Assembly: GCA_037190225.1 (NCBI GenBank)
Contig: JBBCJL010000013.1
Span: forward strand, 107,803 to 171,802
Length of the DNA: 64,000 bases
Reading direction: 5' to 3'
Source: MKSF01 sp037190225
GTDB taxonomy: Bacteria > Bacteroidota > Bacteroidia > Chitinophagales > Chitinophagaceae
In this document: positions 53,801 to 63,400 of the stretch, one piece after another
Numbering within the stretch: position 1 is the stretch's first letter
How the letters are laid out: each line of letters begins with the position of its first letter
Program-made: the position numbers and the translations under genes
Notes under the pieces: model-generated
Databases searched by the model: none
Seen by the model: only the letters and a program-made list of their open reading frames with translations
Told to the model about the DNA's origin: nothing

Positions 53801-54877
53801 TTATGGTATATTCAATGCGGTTCTTACCCTTTGGGGGACCTTATGCTCCAGTCCGCGCTGCCGCATCTGCTGCAGGTAGCGTATATAATGTGCTTTGGCC
53901 TGTTCTGGACGGTCCTGCCTGGTATAGGCGTCCGCAAGGTTCAGGTGGGCTACTTCCCTTTCCGGGAAGACCGCAATGATCTTTTCCAGCAGCAGAACCG
54001 CCGCTGCCGTGCTGTTAGCCTGCTCCAGGTAATACGCGATATTATTCAGACCTGTAACGGTGCTGCTGTTAATGACCGCTTCCGTCTGTAGCTTATCTTC
54101 CAGTATCGCGAGGAAAACATACATATCATTTTCGCTGAACAGTAAGGGCAGGTATTTTCTCCCCGCCTCGGGAAACGTCCGTAGGGCTTTTTCCAGACCG
54201 GCAATATCTCCCTGGGAGTAGTCCAGTGATAATTTTACCGCATCTTTCTCCCGGCGGAAAGGATAGTCTTCTGCGTTAAAATTATCCAGCAGGATCCGGT
54301 GCCTGTCTGTAGCGAGGAGCAATGTGTGGGTTGCTTCGCCGGCATCATTGGTCCACGGGTAATAGGCCGTCTGCAGCAGCCATTGCCGTCTGCCGGGCTG
54401 CCATACAAAGCTGTAATGGTCGGAAACGCTTGCCACGCTCGGGCCCCAATAGATAGACAGCAGCAGCGTATCGCCGGAAAAGCTGATCTGGTGGGTCTGC
54501 ATATTATTGCAGCTGGTGCAGAAGAACGCCTGGTCATTGGCGAACTGCAATTCATAGCGGTCGTTCTTTCTTTTATAAAAGGCCAGTCCTTCCAGGGTAT
54601 AATCATCTCCTGCACCGGTAGTATAGAGCGGCGCATCGAATGTCAGGGTATCTGCTTTCTTGTAGCTGATAAATACATTGTCCCTGTCCCGGATGAATAC
54701 CTGGTTCACCCTTACCTTCCGGTTGTTGAATGCCGCGGCGAGCCCGGTATAGCTGCCGGTGCCGGCCAGCTCCTCTTCACCAAGGACCGTGCTGCTGAGG
54801 TATTGCGGGACCTGGGCATAGCCGGCCATGCACAGTAGCAGGACTGTAACGGACATTATGTATTTCAGCGGAATCAT
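53801..54877 (-). CDS. Secreted protein with a C-terminal TPR segment
   Basis: 358 residues with a signal peptide (MSVTVLLLCMAGYAQ). The first half is a beta-rich domain I do not recognise, with a CTSC pair at about 127-130 (FFCTSCNNMQ) that could be a disulfide. The last 80 residues show TPR-like helices (VLLLEKIIAVFPEREVAHLN, RQDRPEQAKAHYIRYLQQ). A periplasmic role is likely; no function is assigned. It stands alone between two plus-strand genes. Confidence 0.75.
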   Translation of the reverse strand: MIPLKYIMSVTVLLLCMAGYAQVPQYLSSTVLGEEELAGTGSYTGLAAAFNNRKVRVNQVFIRDRDNVFISYKKADTLTFDAPLYTTGAGDDYTLEGLAFYKRKNDRYELQFANDQAFFCTSCNNMQTHQISFSGDTLLLSIYWGPSVASVSDHYSFVWQPGRRQWLLQTAYYPWTNDAGEATHTLLLATDRHRILLDNFNAEDYPFRREKDAVKLSLDYSQGDIAGLEKALRTFPEAGRKYLPLLFSENDMYVFLAILEDKLQTEAVINSSTVTGLNNIAYYLEQANSTAAAVLLLEKIIAVFPEREVAHLNLADAYTRQDRPEQAKAHYIRYLQQMRQRGLEHKVPQRVRTALNIP

Positions 54878-55090
54878 CAGCGATAGCTTTCAATAAAAGT
54901 AAAATAAAAAGGAGTATTAAAAAAGCGCTTGCAGCAGTGCGGATATATTTACAAAGCTGCCCTTCCGTAGAGCGCATATAAAATATGACGCCGGCAGGAA
55001 GATCCTGGTATTTGGACGATGTTATTATGCCATACACCGAAAATATATGTTTTTTATTTATGCAGTGATGGCAGATGTGCTGCAGTTAGC

Positions 55091-55098
55091 TATATTTG
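55091..55098 (+). promoter_or_regulatory. -7 element of the S9 peptidase gene
   Basis: TATATTTG, perfect TAnnTTTG, 25 bases before the ATG at 55124. No convincing -33. Confidence 0.5.
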
Positions 55099-55123
55099 TA
55101 AAGTAAATTAATACTGATCTGCA

Positions 55124-57394
55124 ATGAAAAAATTATTCATATCAAGCTTATTGATGTTTATGGGCATAGGCGAATTGCTGGCACAGGTTGCCGGCGCCTG
55201 GAAAGGCAACCTGGAGGTTCAGGGTACCAAAATGGAACTGATATTCAAGATCGAGGAGCAGGGCGACGCGATAAGCGCTACACTGGATATCCCGATGCAG
55301 AAGGCCATGGGATTGCCGCTGGATAAAGCGGAATTTACCAACCCTGAGCTGGTGCTGGGCATGTCACAGGCCGGTATCTCCTATAAAGGTACGCTGAAAG
55401 GCAACGTCATTGAAGGAACGTTTTACCAGGCCGGCATGGAGCTGCCCTTAAACCTGACCAAAGCGGAGGTGAAGCTGCCCGGAGACCTGACACTGCCTTC
55501 TTCCGCTGCCGACATCCAGAAGCTGATCGACCTGGATAAAGGGAATTACAAATACAAGGTAGAGGACTATTTTGCAAGACCCAAGTCCAGCAGCTTCCAG
55601 CTCTCTCCCAACGGTAAATATCTTTCCTATAAGGAAAAGGATGCCAATAATAAGAACCACGTATATGTAAAGGAGATAGCGACCGGCAAGGTAACCCGGG
55701 CCATCGAAGAAAAGGAAGAGCTCATCAGGGGCTACGGGTGGGTGAATGACAACCGGCTCCTATACGTGATGGATAAGGGCGGGGATGAGAACTATCATAT
55801 CTATGCCACGAATCTTGACGGTTCCGCCACTATGGACCTGACACCTTATGAAGGCGTGCAGGCCAGCATTATCAGTGCGTCCAGGGATCATAAGGAATTC
55901 ATCATTGTCAGTATGAACAAGGATAACAAGCAGATCCATGAGCCGTATAAGGTGAATGTAACTACCGGCGCCACGGAAAAGCTGTTTACCAATGAAGATC
56001 CTTCCAATCCTATCAGCGGCTATGAATTCAATAAAAACGGGGAGCTCAAGGCGTATTATAAAATGAAGGACGGCACCAGATCTGAATTATACTACAGGCT
56101 GGATGGTGAAAAGGATTTCAGGCTCGTAAGCGAAAGCAAATGGTATGAGGGCTTCAGCATCTCTTCCTTTAACTATGCCGGTAAAAACCCGGATGAGGCT
56201 TATGTGCTTACCAACCTGGATTCTGATAAATACAGGATCGTGCTGTATGATTTTAAGACCCGTAAGGTGGTAAAGGAGATCTATTCCAATAAAGACTATG
56301 ACGCCACCATCCTGGCGCTTTCCAGGAACCGCAACTGGGAGCTTGACTTTTACGGCTATGAAGGAGATAAGGTAGAGATCGTGCCGGTAAGCGAAACCTT
56401 CAGGAAAATATATGCCAACCTGGCCAAGCAGTTCAAAGGCTATGAATTCAATGTAGCCGGTAAAACGGATAATGAAGATAAAATGCTGATCATTGTGCAG
56501 AGCGATAAGCTGTATGGCAGGTATTATATCTACGATACCAAAACCGGTAAGGCGACCCTGCTGTACGACCTGATGCCGCAGCTGAAAGAAGAGGATATGG
56601 CGGTAATGAAGCCCATAACTTTCAAGGCAAGGGATGGTAAAACCATACATGGCTATATTACCTTGCCTAAAGAAGCGCTGAACGGTAAAAAGGTACCGCT
56701 GGTGGTCAATCCTCACGGTGGTCCGCAGGGTATCAGGGACAGTTGGGGCTTCAACCCGGAAACACAGCTGTTTGCCAGTCGCGGCTATGCCACGCTGCAG
56801 GTGAACTTCAGGATATCCGGCGGATACGGAAAGGAATTCCTCACCTCAGGGTTTAAGCAGATAGGAAGAAAGGCGATGGATGATGTGGAAGACGGCGTTA
56901 AATACGTTATCAGCCAGGGCTGGGTGGATAAGGATAAGATAGCTATTTACGGAGGTTCCCACGGCGGATATGCCACGCTGATGGGACTGATCAAGACGCC
57001 GGACCTTTATACCTGTGGCGTGGATTATGTGGGCGTATCCAATATCGAAACATTCTTCGCTTCTTTCCCGGAATACTGGAAGCCCTATACGGAAATGGTA
57101 AAAGAAATATGGTATGACCTGGATAAGCCTGAAGAGGCCAGGATAGCTAAAGAAGTATCGCCTGTCTACCAGCTGGATAAGATCAAAAAGCCTTTATTTG
57201 TAGTGCAGGGCGCCAATGATCCGAGGGTCAACATCAACGAATCTGACCAGATCGTGAAGGCGTTGAGGGCAAAAGGCTTTGATGTACCTTACCTGGTGAA
57301 ATACAATGAAGGACACGGATTTGCCAAGGAAGAGAACAGCATTGAATTCTATAAGGCAATGATGGGCTTCTTTAAAAAGAACTTTAAGGAATAA
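55124..57394 (+). CDS. Secreted S9-family (prolyl oligopeptidase-like) peptidase with an extra N-terminal domain
   Basis: 756 residues. A signal peptide (SLLMFMGIGELLAQ) is followed by an extra beta domain (about 20-125, GAWKGNLEVQGTKMELIFKI) of a kind often found before alpha/beta hydrolases. An S9-type propeller (about 140-520) and the hydrolase domain come next. The catalytic triad is S612 in GGSHGG, D699 in NDPRV and H731 in EGHGF. VPLVVNPHGGPQGIRDSWGF is the S9C-type oxyanion block. It should release dipeptides or short peptides in the periplasm. It is a single gene with its own promoter and terminator. Confidence 0.95.
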   Translation: MKKLFISSLLMFMGIGELLAQVAGAWKGNLEVQGTKMELIFKIEEQGDAISATLDIPMQKAMGLPLDKAEFTNPELVLGMSQAGISYKGTLKGNVIEGTFYQAGMELPLNLTKAEVKLPGDLTLPSSAADIQKLIDLDKGNYKYKVEDYFARPKSSSFQLSPNGKYLSYKEKDANNKNHVYVKEIATGKVTRAIEEKEELIRGYGWVNDNRLLYVMDKGGDENYHIYATNLDGSATMDLTPYEGVQASIISASRDHKEFIIVSMNKDNKQIHEPYKVNVTTGATEKLFTNEDPSNPISGYEFNKNGELKAYYKMKDGTRSELYYRLDGEKDFRLVSESKWYEGFSISSFNYAGKNPDEAYVLTNLDSDKYRIVLYDFKTRKVVKEIYSNKDYDATILALSRNRNWELDFYGYEGDKVEIVPVSETFRKIYANLAKQFKGYEFNVAGKTDNEDKMLIIVQSDKLYGRYYIYDTKTGKATLLYDLMPQLKEEDMAVMKPITFKARDGKTIHGYITLPKEALNGKKVPLVVNPHGGPQGIRDSWGFNPETQLFASRGYATLQVNFRISGGYGKEFLTSGFKQIGRKAMDDVEDGVKYVISQGWVDKDKIAIYGGSHGGYATLMGLIKTPDLYTCGVDYVGVSNIETFFASFPEYWKPYTEMVKEIWYDLDKPEEARIAKEVSPVYQLDKIKKPLFVVQGANDPRVNINESDQIVKALRAKGFDVPYLVKYNEGHGFAKEENSIEFYKAMMGFFKKNFKE

Positions 57395-57414
57395 AATATT
57401 GATAGCATCAGGAT

Positions 57415-57449
57415 AAAAGGAATTGGCTAAAACCCAATTCCTTTTGCTT
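57415..57449 (+). terminator. Intrinsic terminator of the S9 peptidase gene
   Basis: A 12-bp perfect stem, AAAAGGAATTGG with CCAATTCCTTTT, around a seven-base loop, then GCTTTTG. Confidence 0.85.
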
Positions 57450-57499
57450 TTGTATTACTAATGATCTTTGCCTTATGTTTTAATTTGACCGGATGTAGG

Positions 57500-57590
57500 A
57501 AACAACAAGAGAGCTTCGTGCTTTACGGTGACATTGTGGTTGGATGAGGTCATTTCAACTGTAGCGTAGCGGAATGGAGAAATCTTAAAA
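57500..57590 (+). repeat. Degenerate outlying copy of the 138-bp repeat
   Basis: ACAACAAGAGAGCTTCGTGC and then TTTACGGTG echo the unit spacer (GACAAGAGAGCTTATATGCT, TTACCGGGG). GTCATTTC...GGAATGGAGAAATCTTAAAA (57549-57590) echoes the unit ends. It lies upstream of the AlkD-like gene and is clearly decayed. Confidence 0.6.
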
Positions 57591-57725
57591 GAGGTTTATA
57601 AAGTTATATACTCCATTCCCCGGCGATATAGTGATACAGCTATCCTGGTAGCTTGTTCCAGGTAGATAGTCAGTTATTTTGTTTTGAAAAATTATTGTGT
57701 AAACTTGTGATTGAATGCCTTAAAT

Positions 57726-58454
57726 ATGAATGCTATGGCTGTAATTGATGATATTCGCGAGGCCCTGGAGGCTTTGGCCGATCCTTCCGGGAAAGCTGTC
57801 CTGCAACGCTTCTTTAAGACCGGTAAAGGCCAGTACGGGGAAGGGGATATCTTCCTGGGCGTGAAAGTGCCGGAGCAGCGGGCTGTGGCTAAGGCATTTT
57901 ATAAGGTTGCCACCTTCGGGGATGTGGAGGGCTTGCTCCAAAGCGCTATACACGAGCACAGGCTTACTGCTGCTTTTATATTGACACTCCGGTATAATGC
58001 CGCTACATCACCGGAGCAGCGGCAGGCTGTATTGGATTGCTATATCGGCAACCGGGGCCGGATCAATAACTGGGATATCGTGGACAGCTCCACGCATAAG
58101 ATAGTGGGTCCCTATGTGCACGAGACAGGGCAATTCTCTCTGCTGCATGTGCTGGCGGGGGAAGCGTCCCTCTGGAGCAAAAGGATCGCGGTTGTGGCCT
58201 TATGGTACCTGTGGAAAAAAGGCTATGTGGCAGAGGGGCTGGAGCTTATTGCCATGAACCTGGAGCATCCGCATGATCTGATGCACAAGGCTAACGGGTG
58301 GATGCTGAGAGAGCTGGCCAAGACGGATGAGGATGCCATGCTGGGATTCCTGGAGCAGCATTATCAGCATATGCCGCGAACTACATTACGGTATGCTATT
58401 GAAAAGCTGGACGAGCCGGTACGCAAAAACATATTGCGTGGTATCTTTCCATAA
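57726..58454 (+). CDS. DNA alkylation repair protein, AlkD-like
   Basis: 242 residues from the ATG at 57726 (alternatives: TTG at 57711, ATG at 57735). HEAT-like helical repeats throughout, with the family blocks FFKTGKGQYGEGDIFLGVKV, NRGRINNWDIVDSSTHKIVG, SLWSKRIAVVALWYLWKKGY and HDLMHKANGWMLRELAKTDE. AlkD excises N3- and N7-alkylated bases without flipping them out. The gene ends 17 bases before the repeat array and the truncated GIY-YIG copy. Confidence 0.92.
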   Translation: MNAMAVIDDIREALEALADPSGKAVLQRFFKTGKGQYGEGDIFLGVKVPEQRAVAKAFYKVATFGDVEGLLQSAIHEHRLTAAFILTLRYNAATSPEQRQAVLDCYIGNRGRINNWDIVDSSTHKIVGPYVHETGQFSLLHVLAGEASLWSKRIAVVALWYLWKKGYVAEGLELIAMNLEHPHDLMHKANGWMLRELAKTDEDAMLGFLEQHYQHMPRTTLRYAIEKLDEPVRKNILRGIFP

Positions 58455-58471
58455 GAGGTTCCTGCCATTAA

Positions 58472-58508
58472 TATTGGTCAGTATATAAACATGATACTGG
58501 TGGACCAT
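58472..58508 (-). pseudogene. Truncated 5' end of a second GIY-YIG gene
   Basis: Read on the minus strand, the sequence encodes MVHQYHVYILTN, the first 12 residues of the intact gene at 59072-59371 (MVHQYYVYILTN), and then the match stops, 17 bases from the AlkD-like stop codon. With the upstream flank, 58472-58561 matches 59335-59424 at 84 of 90 positions. Five of the six differences lie in the coding part or just upstream of it, and the coding changes are synonymous apart from Tyr6 to His. Confidence 0.85.
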
Positions 58509-58531
58509 GGTACTGAATTATTTATATGTTT

Positions 58532-59075
58532 GAGATTTCTCCCTTCGGTCGAAATGACAAGAGCACTTATATGCTTTACCGGGGGTATCTGCTTTACTGC
58601 CGGCTCGGACTGAATATCGTTAATTCTTTTGCCCTACCGAATGGAATGAGGTATCTTAAAACAGTACAAGAGATTTCTCCCTTCGGTCGAAATGACAAGA
58701 GAGCTTATATGCTTTACCGGGGTATCTGCTTTACTGCCGGCTCAGACTGAATATCGTTAATTCTTTTTGTCATACCGAATGGAATGAGGTATCTTAAAGT
58801 TTATTACAAGAGATTTCTCCTTTCGGTCGAGATGACAAGAGCGCTTATATGCTTTACCGGGGATGTCTGCTTTACTGCAGGCTCGGACTGAATATCGTTA
58901 ATTCTTTTGTCCTACCGAATGGAATGATGTATCTTAAAACAGTACAAGAGATTTCTCCCTTCGGTCGAAATGACAAGAGCGCTTATATGCTTTACCGGGG
59001 GTATCTGCTTTACTGCCGGCTCAGACAGAATATCGTTAATTCTTTTTGTCATACCGACATTAGGAGGTATCTCAT
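58532..59075. repeat. Left tandem array, four units of 138-140 bp
   Basis: Units start at 58532, 58670, 58810 and 58948. Each has motif A (GAGATTTCTCCCTTCGGTCG, then AAATGACAAGAG), a 50-base spacer with TATATGCTTTACCGGGG and GCTTTACTGC, ATATCGTTAATTCTTTT, and motif B (ACCGAATGGAATGAGGTATC). Motif B and the following motif A form an imperfect inverted pair around AAAACAGTAC. The fourth unit's motif B is altered and runs into the end of the GIY-YIG gene. Short open frames inside are by-products of the repeat. Confidence 0.92.
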
Positions 59076-59371
59076 CTGATCTGAGTATTCAAGAAATCCA
59101 TATTGGGGTTCATTGTTCTAATAAGTGCTAACTTTTTCTCTCTTCTCCAACCCTTTATCTCCTTTTCCCTTGCAATAGCCATTTGTATCCACTGATATTC
59201 TTCATAATAGATTAAATAAATGCACTTATATTTTCCGGTAAATGAATTTGTCTGATTCCCGGCATTTTCCTGATGCTGCAATAATCTCTTCTCCAGATTA
59301 TTTGTAACACCGATATACAACACGGATCTATTTTTATTGGTCAATATGTAAACATAATACTGATGGACCAT
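59072..59371 (-). CDS. GIY-YIG superfamily endonuclease-like protein
   Basis: 99 residues, one GIY-YIG domain of the small UPF0213/YhbQ type: YVYIL at 6-10, YIG at 19-21, R29 in LEKRLLQHQ, and the helix with the catalytic Glu in AIAREKEIKGWRREKK. The nuclease fold cuts DNA, but most stand-alone small members have no known target. It sits exactly between repeats: the stop TGA at 59072 touches the motif B of unit 4, and its ATG is 24 bases from the next motif A. A truncated copy lies 860 bases away, so it looks like part of a mobile or spreading module. Confidence 0.92.
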   Translation of the reverse strand: MVHQYYVYILTNKNRSVLYIGVTNNLEKRLLQHQENAGNQTNSFTGKYKCIYLIYYEEYQWIQMAIAREKEIKGWRREKKLALIRTMNPNMDFLNTQIR

Positions 59372-59394
59372 GGTGCTGAATTATTTATATGTTT

Positions 59395-59824
59395 GAGATT
59401 TCTCCCTTCGGTCGAAATTACAAGCAAACTTGTGTTATCTTATCAGACCACTTTCTTGTTATAGTATCAGACCGGACCAATATCGTTAATTCTTTTTGTC
59501 CTACCGAATGGAATGAGGTATCTTAAAACAGTACAAGAGATTTCTCCCTTCGGTCGAAATGACAAGAGCGCTTGTCTGCTTTACCGGGGATGACTGCTTG
59601 ACTGCCGGCTCGGACTGAATATCGTTAATTCTTTTGTCCTACCGAATGGAATGAAGTATCTTAAAACAGTACAAGAGATTTCTCCCTTCGTTCGAAATGA
59701 CAAGAGACATTGCATTGCTTTATCAGAGTATCAGGACTACTATTACAATAATCAGGCTTTACCATCGGTCCTGGTTAAGTATCGTTGATTCCATTTGTAC
59801 TACCGAATGGAATGAGGGATCTCA
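59395..59824. repeat. Right tandem array, three units of 138-150 bp
   Basis: Units start at 59395, 59537 and 59675, with the same motif A, spacer and motif B as the left array. The first spacer is diverged, and the last unit has a diverged spacer and a motif B (59804-59823) that ends inside the stop codon region of the next minus-strand gene. Together with the left array there are seven units flanking one gene and one gene remnant. Confidence 0.9.
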
Positions 59825-60127
59825 ACTCCTGTCCCTGAACTTCAGGTTACGGATCAGGGTGGCATTATCTCCTTCAGAAGCCACGCCGTAAGCGGTCACC
59901 AATATTCCTTTTTTGCTGCCGTCCAGGCTTTCCAGCGCATAGACGGTAGAAAGGTCATCGGGGTTCGTGGCGCCTTCAAACCGGTAAAACTCCACGATCT
60001 CATAATCCATTACATTGCAGACTTCATCATTGCAGACCAGGCCGTTCGTATCCAGGTTAAAATCCAATGTATAGCCTCTTTGCTGTAGGTCGCTTATTGC
60101 GAACGATAATGACGGATACACGCGCAT
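59822..60127 (-). CDS. Small conserved protein (family sometimes labelled phosphoribosylpyrophosphate synthetase)
   Basis: 101 residues, soluble, no signal peptide. The pattern YPSLSFAISDLQQRGYTLDF, NGLVCNDEVCNV, VEFYRFEGATNPDDLSTVYA and KGILVTAYGV matches a small Bacteroidetes family that I remember as often annotated phosphoribosylpyrophosphate synthetase; it is far too short for that enzyme and lacks its motifs, so the name should not be trusted. Two cysteines (CNDEVC) might bind metal. Its stop overlaps the last repeat motif, so the repeat has grown to, or was inserted at, the gene end. Confidence 0.75.
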   Translation of the reverse strand: MRVYPSLSFAISDLQQRGYTLDFNLDTNGLVCNDEVCNVMDYEIVEFYRFEGATNPDDLSTVYALESLDGSKKGILVTAYGVASEGDNATLIRNLKFRDRS

Positions 60128-60484
60128 AGCAGTAGTTTTGATTATTGCTAAGATAACAATTCCGGGCGAGGAAAAGAAATATAAGCGTGTTAAGTAAGGG
60201 TATCATAATGCCGGGAAGCAATAGGAAATACCCGTAGCGCTGCAGCACAGGCCGGGCAGCAGGACACGGCAGGCCGGGTGATATATCCAGAAGGATAGAA
60301 ACTGTGGCGGATGCGCTTTTAGCAATCAGATCAGGGTGGGTGTCGGGACGCTGCTCTGTTGCTGCAATGGTATCGGGCTCTGGTACTGCTCGGGGAAATA
60401 AAAAACGCGTATTTTCCCGATTTTAGTTAAAAGAAGTTTGTTTTTTAACAAATTAGGGATACTTTTGCGGCAATTTTAGGGAAT
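60128..60484. other. Intergenic region upstream of the YD/RHS-like gene
   Basis: It contains a full consensus promoter at its right end (60437-60467). The rest shows only a short direct repeat (CAGGCCGGG twice, near 60250-60280) and no gene I can support. Confidence 0.5.
60437..60467 (+). promoter_or_regulatory. Promoter of the YD/RHS-like gene
   Basis: TTTG (60437-60440), a 19-base gap, then TACTTTTG (60460-60467): both elements perfect at ideal spacing, with a leader of only about 15 bases before the ATG at 60485. Confidence 0.8.
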
Positions 60485-63400
60485 ATGAAGTATAAAATTG
60501 TCGTTATAACAGGATTATTATTGATTGCGGCTGCGGGTATCTTTGGCCAGACGCCTGTGCCCAGCCTTACGGGCGAGCGTCCGTCCTCGTCTAAATCCGA
60601 CCTTATCGTCAACAGGATGGGCAGTATGAATAACCTGTCCTCGGGCGATCTGTTTACAGGTTCGGCTAACATTACGGTACCGTTCTATGAGCAGGGCAAA
60701 AATAACATCAACCTGGGTGTAGCGCTGCACTTCAATACTAAGGGTGTGAAAGTTGATGAGCATTCTGGTAATTACGGTTTACACTGGGGCTTATCGGGCG
60801 GCGGGTACATCATCAAATATATCAATGACATAGAGGATGATACGCGGGCTGCTTTTGATGATAACTTTATGATGTTCGGCGGCAGCACTACCTATGACAC
60901 TGCGTATGGCAAGCTGGAGCTGTCCAAGCCTCCTGTAAGCGGCAAAGGTTACCGGGACAAGGAATACGATGAATACCATGTATCTGTAGGCGGCTACGGG
61001 TTTAAATTCTATATAGACGGCAGCAACAACTTCTTTGTCACGCCTCAGCATGATGTGAAGATCCTTAAGGAAGGCGATGACTTCCTGATCACCGATATTT
61101 ACGGCAACCGGTACCGCTTTAAAAAATCAGTGGATATCGACAATAAGAAATTTGTGGCCAATGCCAGCTATGGCGGCTCTTATGACAATACGATGGAATT
61201 TTCTGTTCCCCAGCGGGTATGGGTGCTGGAGCAGGTGACCTTCCCCAATAACGAGTCCGTCTCGTTTAAATACCTTACCTACTCCAATACCTACTTCCTG
61301 TACCGCTATGGTATGAATGCTATAGAAATGGGTACCGGCTCGCTGGCCAACCTGAACAGGAAAGAGCCCGGCCAGGAGCTGCCAATACTGAAGGAAGTGG
61401 TCTACTCCAACCATGACTCGCTGGTGCTGGACTATCATACCTTCAACCGCTGTGACCTGGGAAGCACGCCGCTGCTGGATAAGGTAAAGCTCTACCGTAA
61501 CAACCACCCGGTTCCGGTGCATTATTACCAGCTGCATTACTCTTACGTGGTAAGCGATGCCGGCAAGACAAGGCTGTACTTTAACAGCAGCGCCAACTGT
61601 AACCTGGTATCCAATGCCTTTACCTCGGGGGATTATTCGGATGAAAAGAAAATGCTGTACTACCGGGTACAGCTGGACTCGGTGAACTACCATGCGAACC
61701 AGAACAGCTTCCTGCCTTATTACAAATTTGAATACTATAACCATGATCATCTGCCTCCCCGCCTCTCGGCACGCCAGGATTACTGGGGATATTACAACGG
61801 GAAAAATACGGATTTCCCGGGCAACCTGATACCCAATGCGCTGGATGCCTCCGGCTTGGATAAATCCATAGATGTGGACAAGATGCGTGTGGGCAATATC
61901 AGAAAAGTGACCAATGGCCTCGGACAGGTCAATGAATACCTCTATGACATCGCTGATACCCATCCGGATCTTCATGTGCTGACCAATCAGCCGCTCTCCA
62001 TCAGCGTGGCGAACCCGGACCCGAACTTCAGCAGCAAGCTGACGGGGCTGGGCGTAATTGCCACGCAGGTCTACGACGGGCTCCGGCTGACGGAATTCAT
62101 TACCTACGATCCTGCCATGCCCGGCGGCAATACGCTGCGGAAAAAATTCGATTACCGCGGCGGCATGCAATTCATGGCAGGCGGCAGGTGGTCTACCAGG
62201 GGGCACCAATATGATGACCTGATTTATGCCAGCCACCGGTTCTCGGCCGGCCAGACGATCTCCGGCAGCAATATCGGCTACTCCCATGTGCTGGAGGAAA
62301 CCTTCAATGCGGCCCAGGAGCTGCTGTCCAGGCAGGAAACCCGCTTCTCCAACGCAGTGAACTACCTGGGGAACAATGTATATGAGAACAATTACATTAC
62401 CAACGGCAATACCCATTACTTCCAGCCGCCCTATACCAACAAAAGCTATCTGAAAGACTATAAGATAGGCCTGAAGCTGTCTGAAAGATCTTATGATAAC
62501 CTGGGCCATATCATTAACGAGAAGCAATATAAATACACATACCAGGAAGACCTCTTTACCCCGGCTGCACACCCTCTGAATATCCATGTGCAATACCGTG
62601 ACTATATGAACTTCTATCACACCACGGATCCTATGTACATAGGAGGTAAAGGGGACTCCATCTTTGTGCCGCAATTTGTGGACACCTATCAGGTATTCAG
62701 CGGTAAGGCATTGCTGCAGGAAATAAAGGATATTAACTATTACACCGATTCGAGAACGACCTCTGATATTACGACCTACACCTATGATAATAATGGTAAC
62801 CTGCTGACGGAGACCTCCCGGAAAGAAAGCGACCTGCACTTCTATGTCAAGCAATTTTATTACCCTAAAGACTTTCTAAGCGCTGCTGCTCCCGAAACCA
62901 GGAACATAGCCCAGGGTCTTATCGACAGGAACATCCTGAACGAAGTGGGCTATACCATCACCCGGAAAACCACCAACGGCGCCCAGAACTATCCTTACCT
63001 GGTGACGGACGCGGCATTCAGTACCTATACCACCACGGAAAGCGGTGACCTCTATGTGAAAGCCACTTCCGGCCTTAAAAAAGGCAACCGTTCCGGTGTG
63101 AGCGTGGCTGCTGATCTTGAAAAGCCTCATGCGGAATTCCTGATGGCAACGCTGCAGGACCGGGAAGGCTACAGGGCGGAAACCCAGGTTACCCGGGTCA
63201 ACGAATGGCTGCTGCCGCTGGAGCTGCAGCACCGTGGGATCAGCAAATACAGCACCATAAGATATAACAACATCTATAAAACCGATGTGGCGGCCTGTAA
63301 TACAAAATATAAGGACTTTGTATTCCTCAGCTTTGAGAACGGCGCTGATGCGGAAGGCGTGGTGTACGATGACGGTAAGCTGTCCGGCTTTGCGCAGGCG

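Noticed and set aside
58526..59079. Repeated short open frames (RNDKSTYMLYRG type) in the array
   Set aside because: They are the same repeat unit translated; motif and spacer conservation is at the DNA level and stops occur at the same place in each unit.
58532..59824. CRISPR array
   Set aside because: The units are 138 bp with similar spacers throughout, with no short constant repeat alternating with unique spacers and no cas genes.
61127..62854. 575-codon open frame antisense to the YD/RHS-like gene
   Set aside because: It is Val/Gln/His-rich without domains, a by-product of codon use on the plus strand.
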